Shown: one piece after another, positions 39,184 through 47,129 of the stretch
Numbering within the stretch: the first letter of the stretch is position 1
How the letters are laid out: every line of letters starts with the position of its first letter
Notes under the pieces: model-generated
Seen by the model: only the letters and a program-made list of their open reading frames with translations
Databases searched by the model: none
Told to the model about the DNA's origin: nothing
DNA from: Azotobacter vinelandii CA
Lineage (GTDB): Bacteria > Pseudomonadota > Gammaproteobacteria > Pseudomonadales > Pseudomonadaceae
Direction of reading: 5' to 3'
Length of the DNA: 64,000 bases
NCBI RefSeq assembly: GCF_000380335.1
Contig: NC_021149.1
Coordinates: 2,470,501-2,534,500, forward strand
Translations under genes and position numbers: made by a program

Positions 39184-39759
39184 TCAATCATCATTGAACA
39201 TCTTCCACATGGCCTCGAAGCCGCTGGCCTTGTAGGCTTTGGCTTTCCTGGGGTGCCGCGCGGCAAAGGCCATCGTGGTATCGGCAAGCGCGAGGAAGAC
39301 GGCATCGGCGAAGTCCGTTTGTCCCGCGAACACCTGGTTCCCCGAGAGTTCTGTCTCGGCAACGGCCTCCGGGAACATGGCCTGTGCCTTGGCAAGCGTT
39401 TCCGGGGTGAGGGACGACGAGACGGCAAGCTGGTTGACCGCCTTGTTGGCCAAGGGATGGGCGAGCCCCCAGTCGATGTAGCTGTTCCACAGGGATTGTG
39501 CGCGTTCGCGGAGGGGGGATGCGGCGGTGGCGGTGTAATGCTTCTTCATCGCCTCGCACATGTCCTGCTTGAGGTGGAGGTAAAGCTCGTTCAGGAGATC
39601 GTCCTTCGTCGGGAAATAGCGAAAGAGCGTTCCTTCGGCGACGCCGGCCTTCTTCGCGATCAGCGAGGTCGGGGACGCAGCCAAGCCATGCTCGGCCACG
39701 GTCTCGGCGGCGGCGTTCAGCAGGGCCAGGCGCTTTTCTTCGCTTCTTGGACGAGCCAT
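39184..39759 (-). CDS. TetR/AcrR-family transcriptional regulator
   Basis: 191 residues. N-terminal TetR helix-turn-helix (about 8-55: ALLNAAAETVAEHGLAA, KKAGVAEGTLFRYFPTKDDLL) and a C-terminal ligand/dimer domain. Its target is probably itself and the neighbouring efflux cluster: an ACTCACTCA element occurs upstream of it (39834-39842) and again at 42303-42311, before the next minus-strand gene group. Intact, within the accessory region. Confidence 0.85.
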   Translation of the reverse strand: MARPRSEEKRLALLNAAAETVAEHGLAASPTSLIAKKAGVAEGTLFRYFPTKDDLLNELYLHLKQDMCEAMKKHYTATAASPLRERAQSLWNSYIDWGLAHPLANKAVNQLAVSSSLTPETLAKAQAMFPEAVAETELSGNQVFAGQTDFADAVFLALADTTMAFAARHPRKAKAYKASGFEAMWKMFNDD

Positions 39760-39887
39760 CGGCGTCTCACTTCTCTCTCGACACGTTCACAGGCCTGCGC
39801 GGATGCACCGACGCTGCGGAAAATAACGATAGCACTCACTCATCATAGGGTGGCCGGCGGGACGGTGCAATCAGGTGCTTTCAGCCT

Positions 39888-41123
39888 TCACCGCAGCACG
39901 GTCTGGTCATCGACGCGCCGAATCGCCGGGGACAGGAACCCCAGCAGCATCACCAGCCCGCCTACTGTGCCGAGCAGGACGAACAGCCAGCGAGTTCCGA
40001 TGGCTTCGCCCAGCGGCGTTGCGATCGCCAGCCCCACGGGCGCTGCCAAGCCCATCAGCGTCGTCAGCAGGGAGAGCACTCGCCCTTGCAGGTGGTTGGG
40101 CACACGGGTTTGCAGAATCGCCGTGAACGGCGCGTTGCCCAGGGCGTAGGTGATCGAGCTGACGACCCAGAACAGGACCGCCAGCCAGAACATCCCGCCC
40201 GAAGGCAGTGCGGTAAGCGCCAGCGCGAAGCAAGACAGCGCGAACCCCCACAGCACCCAGGGGATACGTCGCCGCGGCGCTACCGCCGCGACGAGGATGC
40301 CGCCGGCGACCATGCCGATGCCGCCCAGGCTTTCGATCAGCGCCACCTGCGTCGGCCCGCCGCCGAAATGCGCCTTCACCAGCAACGGAACCAGCGTGAA
40401 CGACGGCATGATGACCAGTACGGCGGCCGTGATCAGGCCGTAGAGCTGGCGCAGGGCCGCATCGCTCCAGACCGTATCGACCCCTTCCCGGAACTCTTGC
40501 CACGGGCTGGTACGCTCTTGGGCAGCGGCCCGCGGTTGTGGGATGGCGTATATCAGCAGCGGTACGACCCCCAGCACGGCGGTCACCACGTCGATGCCGA
40601 GCGCCCATCCCACCGGCATCGCGCTGATGGCCAGTGCACCCAAGGGTGCCGCGCCCACGGTCATGATGCCGTACAGCGTTTGGTTGAGTCCCGCGGCACG
40701 CGACAGGAAACGGCCTGGCACCAGCATGGCCGTGCTGGCGGCCGCGGCCGGTTGCTGGAAGGCCTGCATGGCACTGCGAACGGCCATCATCACGTAGAGG
40801 TGCCAGAGCGCAACGCGACTGGTGAGGAACAGGACGATCAGCACGACCATGCAGGCCGCGCTGATGAGATCGGCGACCACCATCAACCGGCGACGGCTGT
40901 AGCGATCGGCCAGCGTGCCGCCCAGCGGCCCCAGCAGTGCTTGCGGCAGCAGGGCCACCACGCCGGCGATGCCCAGCGCGGCGACGCTTCCTGTCGTGTC
41001 GGTGATCCACCACAGCAGGACGAACTGGGTCAGGGCCGAACCGACAAGCGAGAGTGCTTGTCCGGTGAAGATCGACCAGAAACGCAGTCGCCAAGGTGCG
41101 TGCTCCGCGTTCTCAATCGTCAT
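39888..41123 (-). CDS. MFS efflux transporter (MefA/EntS-like)
   Basis: 411 residues, about eleven to twelve membrane helices. The loop motif GGTLADRYSRRRLM and the layout match the MFS_3 group that includes macrolide and siderophore exporters. Its start overlaps the end of the upstream NAD(P)-binding gene by 4 bp (ATGA). A TetR gene follows 128 bp downstream in the same direction. Drug or metabolite export is likely, substrate unknown. Confidence 0.82.
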   Translation of the reverse strand: MTIENAEHAPWRLRFWSIFTGQALSLVGSALTQFVLLWWITDTTGSVAALGIAGVVALLPQALLGPLGGTLADRYSRRRLMVVADLISAACMVVLIVLFLTSRVALWHLYVMMAVRSAMQAFQQPAAAASTAMLVPGRFLSRAAGLNQTLYGIMTVGAAPLGALAISAMPVGWALGIDVVTAVLGVVPLLIYAIPQPRAAAQERTSPWQEFREGVDTVWSDAALRQLYGLITAAVLVIMPSFTLVPLLVKAHFGGGPTQVALIESLGGIGMVAGGILVAAVAPRRRIPWVLWGFALSCFALALTALPSGGMFWLAVLFWVVSSITYALGNAPFTAILQTRVPNHLQGRVLSLLTTLMGLAAPVGLAIATPLGEAIGTRWLFVLLGTVGGLVMLLGFLSPAIRRVDDQTVLR

Positions 41124-41800
41124 CGCTGAAGTGATCGTTGGCTTCCCAGGCGATTGATGTCGATGGATTCGAGAACAAACGGGTCGGTCTGGCCCTGGAC
41201 AACACGAAGCATCGCCCGCCCGAGGATCTCCGAGGTGGTGAACATCGAGGGCAAGGTACGCACCAGGGCCGGCGAAAACAGGAATATCGGCTTCAGCAGA
41301 ACCATGCCTATCCGGTAGCCCCAGGTGCGACTACGGATACCCGGCCCGGGCCGGATGATGGCCGGGCGGACGATGCCCGCATGCTGGAAAGGCATCGATT
41401 GCAACGCACTTTCGACCCGCTGGCGCACGCGTGCCCACATCGCCTTTCCACCCGCGCCTGCCGCGGAGCAATAGCAGAACGACAGGCCGGGGTTGCGGCG
41501 CAGCAGCGCCTGTGCCCATGCCAGGGTCAGCGCTTCGGTGACTTGGGCGTAGGCCGCCTCGTCGAGCCCGACCGAACTGACGCCGATGGCCCAGATGCAG
41601 GCGTCGTAGCCGGCGATCTGGTCCTCGACGGCAGCGAAATCGAACAGGTCGGGCAGGAGTAACTCGCGTAGCTTCGGATGTTCGACCCCACAAGAGTGGC
41701 GCCCGATCGCGAGTACGCTTTCCACCTCGTGCGCGTCCAGGGCCTCCCGCAAGACAGCCGAACCGACCATGCCGGAGGCACCGAAAAGGATGATCTGCAT
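41120..41800 (-). CDS. NAD(P)-binding oxidoreductase/epimerase-like protein
   Basis: 226 residues. Starts MQIILFGASGMVGSAVLREAL, a Rossmann GxxGxxG motif, and continues with CYCSAAGAGGKAMWARVRQRVE in place of the SDR active site. Similar proteins are annotated NAD-dependent epimerase or NmrA-like. Overlaps the MFS gene by 4 bp, so the two are co-translated. Role unknown. Confidence 0.8.
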   Translation of the reverse strand: MQIILFGASGMVGSAVLREALDAHEVESVLAIGRHSCGVEHPKLRELLLPDLFDFAAVEDQIAGYDACIWAIGVSSVGLDEAAYAQVTEALTLAWAQALLRRNPGLSFCYCSAAGAGGKAMWARVRQRVESALQSMPFQHAGIVRPAIIRPGPGIRSRTWGYRIGMVLLKPIFLFSPALVRTLPSMFTTSEILGRAMLRVVQGQTDPFVLESIDINRLGSQRSLQR

Positions 41801-42189
41801 GGCCGTTCTTCCTGGCTGTCCGATGTCATGGTGTGGGCTGTGCTGTTCATCCTCTTGGTCAGGTTCAGGCGGAACTGCTCGCTGCCCTCGGCCAAACGCA
41901 TGCCGTAGACGCTTTGAGCATCCTGGCCGGCGATGTAGCGCACCTGGTCCGGGTCGTCGGTGGCTGCCCGATAGACCACTTCGGCAACCTGCTCCGGCGC
42001 GGTGACCTTCGACAGGTCGGGCACGAGGAAGTCGACGAAGGTCTTCATCATCGCGGCGTATTCCGGTGCCGGCACATCCTCGGCACTGTCGATGAAGCCG
42101 GTCATGACCGCGCCCGGCGCGACCGCCGGCAGATACAGGACGCTGGCGATGTCCAGATCGTGGCTCTTGAAAGTGACGCGGGATCTCAT
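41801..42189 (-). pseudogene. Chimeric fragment: hydrolase N-terminus fused to SDR C-terminus
   Basis: ATG 42189 begins about 25 residues like an alpha/beta hydrolase start (MRSRVTFKSHDLDIASVLYLP). The frame then passes directly into the C-terminal part of a short-chain dehydrogenase (VAPGAVMTGFIDSAEDVP, AEVVYRAATDDPDQVRYIAG). The SDR Rossmann motif and the Ser-Tyr-Lys site are missing. The frame has no stop at the natural end and runs on, overlapping the next gene, to 41527. A deletion joining two genes explains it; an enzyme function is unlikely. Confidence 0.65.
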
Positions 42190-42376
42190 GGCAATGCTCC
42201 TTCGGATTCGTGTCGGTTGATAGCGCTGGGAGGGGCTTGGAGAGGTCACACCTACATGCGCCCCTGTAACGCTCCTGACTGGGAGCTGATTAATAAGAGC
42301 GTACTCACTCACTATATGGGCGCTGTGTGACCGGCACAAGTCGTTCCCTGGGCAGGCGAGATCGCTTGCCCTCCGT
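42190..42376. other. Gap upstream of the chimeric gene
   Basis: About 190 bp, less GC-rich near 42280-42320, holding the promoter side of the minus-strand cluster and the ACTCACTCA element at 42303-42311. Confidence 0.35.
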
Positions 42377-42727
42377 TTACCTTTCGAATGACAGGTAGGG
42401 ATTGTTGGGCGGCGTTTCCTCGAACAGGACTTGGGGAGCCTGTAAGAGATAGCCATGCAGTCGCCGTGACTTGCGTGGCCCAGTGACTTCGCAGGTCCAG
42501 ATGTCCAGGCCACTGTCCTGCTTGCGATGCAGTTGCAGCCTCTCGAAACGCCTCTGCACCCATTGCCAGTCGGAAAGCTGCTCCTGCTTGGCGATCGAAG
42601 CTACCCGCGGGTGTTCCTGGGCGTAGCGCTGGAACACGCCGGGGCTGACCAGAAACGCCGTATCGGCCACGGATGCACCAGCGCTTTGGCATCGTTGACG
42701 ATGAGCTTGCGCTCTTGTAGGAAAGCG
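42377..42727 (-). pseudogene. C-terminal remnant of an ICE relaxase (MobH/TraI_2_C type)
   Basis: About 115 residues in two frames. The first piece, FLQERKLIVNDAKALVH, is joined after a 1-base shift near 42675 to VADTAFLVSPGVFQRYAQEH ... SDWQWVQRRFERLQLHRKQDSGLDIWTCEV ... RKSRRLHGYLL, ending at 42377. This is the winged C-terminal domain of the large relaxases of SXT- and clc-like integrative elements. The catalytic part is absent. It directly abuts the abiEii stop. Evidence that this region came from a conjugative element. Confidence 0.65.
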
Positions 42728-43224
42728 CTAGAGCTGGCTCAGCTTCGCATCGAGCGCATCGGCCTGCGCGGCGAAATCCGCGGGCCGGCGCTTGCGGAAG
42801 GTTTCCAGATTGGCGAGTTTCCAGCGCAGCGCCGGCAGTTGCGCAGCGTGCTGGCATTGCAGCAGCGACCAGTCCGGTTCGGCGCGTACCAGGCCGCTGA
42901 GGAACTGCTTGTTCGCCGCGCTTAGCCGCAGTGGCAACTCGTGCCGCAATCGCGTGCGGGCATCGAGCAGCGTTTCCAGGGGGCAGGCGATCTCGGTCAT
43001 GCCGACGAACGCCCGCTCGTACTCGCCGGCGATGTCCTTTTCGTTGGCGAACAGCACTTCGTGCGTAGGGCGGTTGTGTCCGGCCAGGTACACCACGAAG
43101 CAATCGAGCATGCCGTCGGTGATGCCACCGGACTCGAACAGCCGCCAGACGTCGAATAGGTCCCGGGGATGCTGGCGGTCGAGCGCGGCGATCAGCTTGC
43201 CGGCGTAGAGTTCGTCCGAAGCTA

Positions 43225-44275
43225 GAGCATTTTTAGAAAATACGAATTCGACATACAGGGGTTGCTCTTCCTGGTCATTTCGGTTCTCCTCTCCCGCTCG
43301 GACAAGGAGACCAGAATGGCTCGGGCATACAGTGCGGACCTTCGCCGGCGCGTCGTCGAGGCGGCCATGGGCGGGCTGTCGGCTCGGCGGGCCGCCGAGC
43401 GATTCGACGTCGGCACGGCGACGGCGATCGTCTGGGTACGGCGCTTCCGGGAAGGCGGGGAACTCGTCGCCCGCCGACAGGGCAAGCCCCGGGGCTTGCG
43501 GCTCGATCCCCATGCGGACTACCTGCTCGGCCTGCTCGAGCAGACCCCCGACCTGACGCTGGCCGAACTCGCCGCGACCCTCGAACGGGAGCGTGGCGTC
43601 CGTGTCAGCCTGGCGACGGTGTGGACGTTTCTCGACCGGCACGCCATGACGTTCAAAAAAAGACGGCGCATGCAGCCGAGCAGCAACGGCCGGACGTCCA
43701 GGCAGCCCGACAGGGATGGATCGAGGAGCAGTCCGGTTTCGATTGGCGCAAGCTGATCTTCGTCGACGAAACCGCCGCTTCGACGAACCTGGCCCGCCTG
43801 CGGGGCTGGGCCCCTCGCGGCGAGCGCTGCCGGGCCGCGATCCCCCACGGCCACTGGAAAACCACGACCTTTACCGCCGGCCTGCGCGTGGACGGGCTAA
43901 CTGCTCCGCTGGTGCTCGATGGCGCCATGAACGGCCCGGTCTTCCTGGCCTATGTCGGGCAGGTTCTGGTACCCGAACTGACGCCCGGCGATATCGTGGT
44001 GATGGACAACCTGCCGGCCCACAAGGTGGCGGGGGTACGCCAGGCCATCGAAGGCGCAGGAGCCACACTGCGCTACTTGCCACCCTATAGCCCCGACCTG
44101 AACCCGATCGAGATGGCCTTCTCCAAGCTCAAGGCACTGCTGAGAAAGGCGGCGGCGCGGACCGTGCCGGAGCTGTGGCAGAGCATTGGCGAGGCGATTG
44201 CGCAGTTCTCTGCACAGGACTGCAGGCACTACTTCGAGGCCGCCGGATATGAATCAGGATAAGGTAAAAATGCTC
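43225..44275 (+). mobile_element. IS630-family insertion sequence
   Basis: 1051 bp bounded by 11-bp terminal inverted repeats (GAGCATTTTTA at both ends) and flanked by TA on each side (43223-43224 and 44276-44277), the target duplication of this family. It carries a two-frame transposase on the plus strand and lies inside abiEii, which runs on the minus strand. Complete and recent-looking. Confidence 0.92.
43316..44262 (+). CDS. IS630-family transposase (two frames, -1 frameshift)
   Basis: The first frame (ATG 43316, AAGGAG upstream) gives the helix-turn-helix domain: [20 protein letters not shown], then [19 protein letters not shown]. It would stop at 43756. At the A7 run (43657-43663) a -1 shift enters the second frame with the DDE catalytic domain: [35 protein letters not shown]. 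Fused product about 315 residues. Ribosomal slippage at such A runs is normal for this family, so the gene is probably active. Confidence 0.88.
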
Positions 44276-44693
44276 TAAGAGGGGCGCCTCGAACTCGACG
44301 CCGAACAGGTCGCTGGTCCTGGCACTCAGCGAGCGGCGTTCGGGAGGCAGTACGGTGCCGCGGAACACGACGTTGACCTCGACCTTGACCTGGCTAGTCT
44401 CGTCCTCGACGATCAGCTTGGTATCGCCCAGGTCCTTGCTGCGGATCAGCCGCGTCTGCACCCCGAGCGGCGCGACGCACCCGGCGATGGCGGCCAGTTC
44501 GCCGTTGATCGCATGCAGCGCCTCCTCGCGCGGCACCTGCCAAGGGATGTACACCACGTCGATGTCGACCGACAGGCGTGGCATGTCCTGCACGAACAGG
44601 TTGATGGCCGTGCCGCCCTTCATGACGAAGATGTCGTTGTCGAACACCGCGGGCGTGACGGCCAGCAGCAGGCGGACGGTATCGGCGTAGGCT

Positions 44694-45452
44694 TTATCCA
44701 TGAGGCTTCAGGCTCAGCAAAGTGCCGTCATCGAGTCGGCTGACCCAGCGACGGGAACCGCCCGTGCGGACGGGGTAGTGCTCCAGCAGGGCATCCACAT
44801 CCACGACGCCGGTGGCGCGTGCCCAGGCCAGGAACAGCCGGACGGCTTTCACGTTGGTACAGCAGGAGAGCAGTTGCCCGAGCAGATCCTTGCGCGGCGA
44901 TCGCAGCCCGTCGAAGAGGTTGCGGGCTTCTTCCAGGCTCTGCTTGACCCCGACTTCGTACAGCATCTCCAGGACGGCCCGCTCGGAGACGGCGACTTGC
45001 ACCCCGTCAGGCAGGCCTGGCGGGGTGGCCAGCGTCTTGTCGGCCAGGAGGCTGTCCGGCCAGTCGAACAGGCGGGCATGGACATAGCGTGCCGGGAAGC
45101 GCGAGGTGAACCAGGCCGGCAGGATGAAGCGGCCTTCGCCCCACAGCACCAAGGCGTCCCGCCCCCCCAGGTTGTGCCGGACCCCCTGCCAGGCCAGGGC
45201 GCTCTTGCCGCCGACGTGCAGGCCTGGGGAGCGCCGTTGCAGGAACAGGAGCGCACCGTGGACGCCGAACTCGTCGCCCGGAAAGGCATAGACCCCTTGT
45301 GCCAGACGCACGAGCCAGCCCACCCCGGCATAGTGGGTGGCGAGCTGGGGCGACACCCCGTACTGGGCCAGGGTGACAAGATCGAACGGCGCCCCGCGGG
45401 ACAGTTCCGCCTGCAGCCGCTTGATTATCTGGTATCGAGATTTTCCAGTCAT
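44694..45452 (-). CDS. abiEi: AbiEi-family antitoxin/transcriptional regulator
   Basis: 252 residues from ATG 45452. N-terminal winged helix (about 1-80: YGVSPQLATHYAGVGWLVRLAQGVYAF) and a C-terminal AbiEi domain with the AWQGVRHNLGG and VSERAVLEMLYEVG segments. AbiEi proteins repress their own promoter and counter the AbiEii toxin. A perfect dyad straddles the start codon. The frame is open 18 bp further (ATG 45470). Intact although its partner is disrupted. Confidence 0.85.
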   Translation of the reverse strand: MTGKSRYQIIKRLQAELSRGAPFDLVTLAQYGVSPQLATHYAGVGWLVRLAQGVYAFPGDEFGVHGALLFLQRRSPGLHVGGKSALAWQGVRHNLGGRDALVLWGEGRFILPAWFTSRFPARYVHARLFDWPDSLLADKTLATPPGLPDGVQVAVSERAVLEMLYEVGVKQSLEEARNLFDGLRSPRKDLLGQLLSCCTNVKAVRLFLAWARATGVVDVDALLEHYPVRTGGSRRWVSRLDDGTLLSLKPHG

Positions 45453-45461
45453 ATTGGAAAA
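45441..45461. promoter_or_regulatory. Palindrome across the abiEi start codon
   Basis: TTTTCCA-N7-TGGAAAA, perfect 7-bp arms; the ATG at 45450-45452 lies in the spacer. It fits an AbiEi autorepression operator, unusually placed over the start. Confidence 0.5.
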
Positions 45462-45594
45462 ATAGCACATGATCCAATCACCCAGAAGGAGATTGCTTGG
45501 AATATGTATTAAAATTAGTACTATGTTTTAATTTTAATGAAAAATCTAAGCAATGAATCGGATCGAAGGCTGGGGCATGTCCTGCCTCCCGAAG

Positions 45595-45744
45595 GACCAG
45601 GTGTTTCTGGTACTCGCGCATGTCGCAAAGGCCGATGCCCTGGTGACGGGCGATGCGGATATTCTGGCGATGCGCGAAGTCTTCCCCGAACTGATCGTGA
45701 CGCGCGATCAGTGGGCCGGGCGACAAGGCGCCCAAGCCGGTTGA
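45595..45744 (+). pseudogene. PIN-domain toxin, C-terminal fragment
   Basis: About 48 residues (FLVLAHVAKADALVTGDAD, ILAMREVFPELIVT) match the last strand-helix units of PIN ribonuclease toxins, including the acidic TGDAD. The N-terminal half and any antitoxin are missing. Remnant of a second toxin-antitoxin locus in the accessory region. Confidence 0.6.
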
Positions 45745-46076
45745 CCGGCCGTATCCCGTAGCCTCCACCCCGCAAGACACCACAGGATGACCATGAGGTA
45801 GCTCGCCAATCCCTCCTTCGCAGAGCGCAGTCGTTGACCTGATTCTGGATCTATCGCCCCTGACGTTGATGGCTTCCCGTTGGTAATCTCCGCCACGGCT
45901 GGCAAATCCTGTGGTTCCCTCCCGTTTCGAGGCAAAGCCTCGACCATCGATCGATGAAACGGAGCGATCAGTGAAACCGAAGGAGCCTTTCGTCGTCGAC
46001 GGCGCCTCCCCCATGGGGCTGTGGCTGCTTTACCGGGAGGCGAGCGGTCATCCTGGGCGCGTTTCCCATGTGGCTT
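45745..46076. other. Gap between accessory fragments and the c-di-GMP locus
   Basis: About 330 bp. Short frames on both strands cross it but none has a ribosome site or recognisable domain. It marks the approximate end of the scrambled region. Confidence 0.4.
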
Positions 46077-47129
46077 TCAGGCGCCGGCGTCGGAGGAGTG
46101 GCTGTTTCCGCGGGCTGGCGCGTCCGCGTTTTCTCCGGCATCGGCCCAGTGCTCGCGTATCCGCAGGATGTCGGGTATGTGGTCCATGAATGCCGTCGCC
46201 AGCTCGGGGTCGAAGTGTTTGCCGCTTTCGCAGCGGATCAACGCCTGGGCCTCCTCGACCGACCAGGCAGGTTTGTAGGGACGCCCGCTGGTGAGAGCAT
46301 CGAACACATCGACCAGCGCGACGATGCGGGCCATATGCGGGATGGCTTCGCCGGCCAGGGCATTCGGGTAACCGCTGCCATCCCATTTCTCGTGATGGTT
46401 CAAAGCGATGGTCGCCGCCATGCGCAGCAGACCGGATGGGTGGTTACCGATGATCCTGGCGCCGATCACGGTATGTTGGCGCATGATCATCCATTCCTCT
46501 TCGGTGAGCCTGCCCGGTTTGCGCAGAATGGCGTCGGGGATGCCGATCTTGCCGACATCGTGCATCGGGGCTGCATGCAGCAGATCGTCCGCGGCGCGCT
46601 CGCTGTAGCCCACGGCCAGAGCCAGTATTCTGGCGTAGTGGCTCATGCGGATGACGTGCAGGCCGGTTTCGTTGTCCTTGAATTCGGCCGCGGTGCTCAG
46701 GCACTGGACGATCTGCAGGCGTGTCTCGCGCACTTCCCGTGCCTGTACCAGTGACAGGTGGGTACGCACGCGCGCCTGGACGATGTGCGGGTTGAACGGC
46801 TTGCTGATGTAATCGACTGCGCCGAGGTCCAGTCCTTGTCGCTCATTGGCGGCCTCGCTCAGTGCGGTCACGAAGATCACCGGGATGGCGGTGGTGCAGG
46901 GGTCCTGTTTCAACGCCTTGCAGACCTCGTAGCCCGAGAGGCCGGGCATCATGATGTCGAGCAGGATCAGATCGGGCCGGTCGCTGCGTACCAGGTCCAG
47001 CGCCGTCTGTCCATCCTTGGCGAACAGCAGGCGGTAGTCGCTCTGCAGGGTGTGGCGCAGCACCTGCAGGTTGGTCGTCTCGTCATCGACCAGCAGCAGC
47101 GTGTGGCGTGGATCTTTCATGCGTTTCAT
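46077..47129 (-). CDS. Response regulator with HD-GYP phosphodiesterase domain
   Basis: 350 residues. REC domain (about 9-125) with phospho-acceptor Asp58 (LILLDIMMPG), then an HD-GYP domain (about 145-330) with HDVGK from His190 and GYP at 253-255 (WDGSGYPNALAG), so both metal and GYP motifs are intact: an active c-di-GMP hydrolase is expected. The ATG overlaps the stop of the hybrid kinase gene (ATGA), so that kinase is its likely partner. Confidence 0.92.
   Translation of the reverse strand: MKRMKDPRHTLLLVDDETTNLQVLRHTLQSDYRLLFAKDGQTALDLVRSDRPDLILLDIMMPGLSGYEVCKALKQDPCTTAIPVIFVTALSEAANERQGLDLGAVDYISKPFNPHIVQARVRTHLSLVQAREVRETRLQIVQCLSTAAEFKDNETGLHVIRMSHYARILALAVGYSERAADDLLHAAPMHDVGKIGIPDAILRKPGRLTEEEWMIMRQHTVIGARIIGNHPSGLLRMAATIALNHHEKWDGSGYPNALAGEAIPHMARIVALVDVFDALTSGRPYKPAWSVEEAQALIRCESGKHFDPELATAFMDHIPDILRIREHWADAGENADAPARGNSHSSDAGA

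Larger units (their letters stand above)
42728..44701 (-). pseudogene. abiEii: AbiEii nucleotidyltransferase toxin, split by IS630-family element
   Basis: Type IV toxin of the AbiE system. The N-terminal part (44278-44701) has FVMKGGTAINLFV and the metal-binding LSVDIDVVY; the C-terminal part (42728-43222) has ASDELYAGKLIAALDRQHPRDLFDVW. An insertion element sits between them. Joining at a single TA restores APLLASDELYAG in frame, a 306-residue protein. As it stands the N-terminal product runs a few residues into the element and lacks the essential second motif, so the toxin is inactive. ATG 44701 overlaps the abiEi stop by 8 bp. Confidence 0.85.

Noticed and set aside
43262-43315. Upstream extension of the IS630 transposase frame
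   Set aside because: ATG 43316 has AAGGAG and gives the family N-terminus; the extension is non-coding element end.
45478-46014. Minus-strand frame across the gap and the PIN fragment
   Set aside because: No ribosome site or domain; its part over 45595-45744 is antisense to the PIN remnant.
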